DNA of 64,000 nt, from the NCBI GenBank assembly GCA_013289955.1, contig JABCYZ010000006.1, positions 186,001 to 250,000 on the forward strand, in the 5' to 3' direction. The notes below the pieces were generated by a model that was given only the letters and a program-made list of their open reading frames with translations, was not told where the DNA came from and did no database searches. Below, piece after piece: positions 62,534-64,000 of this stretch (positions are counted from its first letter, which is position 1; the number at the start of each line of letters is the position of its first letter). A program made the translations under genes and the position numbers. This DNA is from Acidobacteriota bacterium. Its GTDB lineage: Bacteria; Acidobacteriota; Terriglobia; Acidiferrales; UBA7541.

Positions 62534-63787
62534 ATGCAAAGTTTCACAGAATTACCAATCTCCGCCTATATGAAGGAAAGATTGGCAAACGCGCGATTTT
62601 CGACGCCGACCCCCGTGCAGGCTGCGGCTATCCCGCAAGCGCTCGAGGGCAAGGACGTGCTCGCAACCGCGCAAACCGGAACCGGCAAAACCCTGGCGTT
62701 CCTGATCCCGGTCATTGAGCAACTGCTCAAGAGCAAGACGCCCGGAATCGCGGCTCTCGTGCTGGTGCCGACGCGTGAATTGGCCATGCAAGTCGTGGCC
62801 GTATTCAACACCCTGCGCGGTCCTCAGCTTCTGCCCGCGGCGCTCGTCGTTGGCGGACTCGCTGAAGGCGCCCAACTTAACGCCATTCGCAAGGGAGCGC
62901 GCATCGTTGTAGCGACTCCGGGGCGTTTGGAAGACTATCTCGACCGCAAGCTCTTCAATTTCAACTCGTTGCGGATTTTGGTTCTCGACGAAGCGGACCG
63001 CATGCTGGACATGGGATTTCTCCCGGCCATCAAGCGCATCGCATCGATCCTGCCGAAAGATCGCCAGACTATGTGCTTTTCGGCGACGCTTGAAACGTCG
63101 GTAGCCCACCTGGTAAAGGACTATCTGAAGAATCCGGCGCGACTCGCGTTTGGCTCGATCCTGAAGCCCTCAGAAAATGTGCGTATGCAGGCATTTGAAG
63201 TTTCCGTCGACAGAAAACAAGAGATGCTGCAGCGTTTGCTCGCGAAGGAAACGGGGCGCTGCCTGGTCTTCTCGCGCACCAAGCGCGGAACGGAGCGCAT
63301 CACCAAGAGTCTGAACCGCGACGGCTTTTCTGCGGCGATGATCCACGGCGATCGCTCACAATCGCAACGGAACGCAGCGCTTGCCGGATTTCAGCAGGGG
63401 CGCTATCGCGTACTCGTTGCAACCGATCTTGCTTCCCGCGGGATCCATGTGCAGGACATCGTGCACGTCATCAACTACGACCTGCCGGATGTGGCTGAGA
63501 ACTTCATTCATCGCGTTGGCCGAACGGGCCGTGCTGGAAGCCATGGAGTCGCTTCTACCCTCTTCTCACGAGAGCAGAGGTCGGAGCTCTTCCAACTGGA
63601 ACGGACTCTGGGCATTCGCATCGAACGCCTGAACGCCGATCCGGGCGCGACCAAGGCCAGGAATATCATGTATACACAGACGGAATCCGTACGAGTGCCG
63701 GCAAACGGGACTCCCAAAGCAGCGGCCGTCCGGCCGACAATGGTTGCGCTCCCTGGAGAGATTCTTCAGACGCAGCTCGAAAATTAG
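62534..63787 (+). CDS. DEAD-box RNA helicase, RhlE-like
   Basis: 417 residues from the ATG at 62534 (a weak AAGAAAG upstream). Motifs in order: Q motif FSTPTPVQAAAIP, Walker A AQTGTGKT (46-53), PTRELAMQ, VVATPGRLEDYL, VLDEADRMLDMGF, CFSATL (the SAT motif), then the second RecA domain with CLVFSRTKRGTERITK, VATDLASRGIHVQDI and HRVGRTGR. A short C-terminal tail without RNA-binding domain places it nearer RhlE than DeaD. It unwinds RNA in ribosome assembly or decay. Confidence 0.95.
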   Translation: MQSFTELPISAYMKERLANARFSTPTPVQAAAIPQALEGKDVLATAQTGTGKTLAFLIPVIEQLLKSKTPGIAALVLVPTRELAMQVVAVFNTLRGPQLLPAALVVGGLAEGAQLNAIRKGARIVVATPGRLEDYLDRKLFNFNSLRILVLDEADRMLDMGFLPAIKRIASILPKDRQTMCFSATLETSVAHLVKDYLKNPARLAFGSILKPSENVRMQAFEVSVDRKQEMLQRLLAKETGRCLVFSRTKRGTERITKSLNRDGFSAAMIHGDRSQSQRNAALAGFQQGRYRVLVATDLASRGIHVQDIVHVINYDLPDVAENFIHRVGRTGRAGSHGVASTLFSREQRSELFQLERTLGIRIERLNADPGATKARNIMYTQTESVRVPANGTPKAAAVRPTMVALPGEILQTQLEN

Positions 63788-64000
63788 AGGCCTATTTTAT
63801 CCCGGTGGCTGAACGCCCGAGACTCCCTGTAACCGGGCGGTTCTCCCCCTAACCCCATCTCCTTTTGCAGCTCGGGCGATGCGGGAATATTTCCGACCGA
63901 ACTACGGTCTACACGGCAACGGATGTTTCTCCTTGAGCGTGCGAGCCTGCTCGCTTCACCCTAGCGGGCTGGCTCGTGCGCCACTTTCCGAAGTTTTCTG
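63788..64000. other. Region after the helicase, hairpins only
   Basis: 213 bp to the window edge. A stem CGCCCG/CGGGCG (63814-63819 with 63834-63839, extended by GAAC/GTTC) follows the stop by 25 bp, without a T-run. A second imperfect stem lies near 63940-63980. No gene is visible. Confidence 0.4.

Noticed and set aside
1..64000. CRISPR arrays, tRNA or rRNA genes, insertion sequences
   Set aside because: All gaps over 70 bp were read; none showed spaced direct repeats, a cloverleaf with a TTCGA-type arm, or transposase-like frames.

Overview
The window reads as a chromosomal core segment of an Acidobacteriota genome, probably the Terriglobia/Acidobacteriia side; this is inferred from gene content, since no rRNA is present. 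The evidence is: moderately high GC; a diderm cell (LpxD, MurJ, LepB); a System I cytochrome c maturation operon next to heme genes; a DUF3443/DUF2844 pair; the bacillithiol gene bshC; an hrcA-grpE-dnaJ-rsmE heat-shock operon; and many secreted proteins with carboxypeptidase-regulatory-like (Ig-like) domains. Genes are packed with ATGA, GTGA, TTGA and TGATG overlaps. I saw no tRNA, rRNA, IS element, prophage or CRISPR array.

Layout. 1-8.5 kb (minus): ccmE-ccmF-ccmH-ccmI-like-secreted protein-ccmABCD-hemH, then the start of a heme A synthase gene, together a heme and cytochrome block. 8.5-10.6 kb: two poorly known genes and a [2Fe-2S] protein, with a long inverted repeat between the convergent pair. 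10.7-19.4 kb (minus): murJ-xerD-tRNA nucleotidyltransferase family-dnaE-accA. 19.5-24.3 kb: a small two-repeat protein and lpxD (plus), convergent plsC, a DUF4440 protein, then DUF2844-DUF3443. 24.6-29.5 kb (minus): mgtC-like, ldcA, mpl and an M61 peptidase in one overlapping unit that includes two successive steps of peptidoglycan recycling. 29.5-34.5 kb (minus): acyl-CoA dehydrogenase, meaB, an MBL hydrolase, mtnP and a PfkB kinase. 34.7-45.4 kb is mixed: a TPR protein, threonine aldolase, hemW, yjbQ, a PilZ protein, a methyltransferase-like orphan, a DoxX-like membrane protein overlapping a LytTR regulator, DUF1223 and two small cytosolic unknowns. 45.4-57.5 kb (minus): hrcA-grpE-dnaJ-rsmE, lepB, carA-secreted protein-carB, a DapA-family lyase and bshC. 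57.5-64 kb: aldehyde dehydrogenase, a Crp-family regulator, a small zinc protein, a ThuA-HbpS fusion and a DEAD-box helicase.

How the genes work together. The ccm operon exports heme and attaches it to apocytochromes. hemH supplies protoheme and ctaA makes heme A, so one locus serves the respiratory chain. The maturation system is not the textbook one: CcmE has Cys-x-x-x-Tyr in place of the heme-binding His, CcmH has a Cys-Met-Cys-Gly-Gly-Cys motif, no CcmG is present here, and a membrane-anchored Ig-like protein is translationally coupled to the CcmI-like protein. LdcA and Mpl catalyse consecutive recycling reactions. carA, which appears to start at CTG, and carB are separated by a gene for an exported protein.

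The most promising leads for new biology are the variant cytochrome c maturation operon with its embedded gene, the overlapping DoxX-like/LytTR pair (a possible sensor-regulator unit without a kinase), and the ThuA-HbpS fusion behind a terminator-like hairpin. Everything here comes from reading the sequence; no database search was run.
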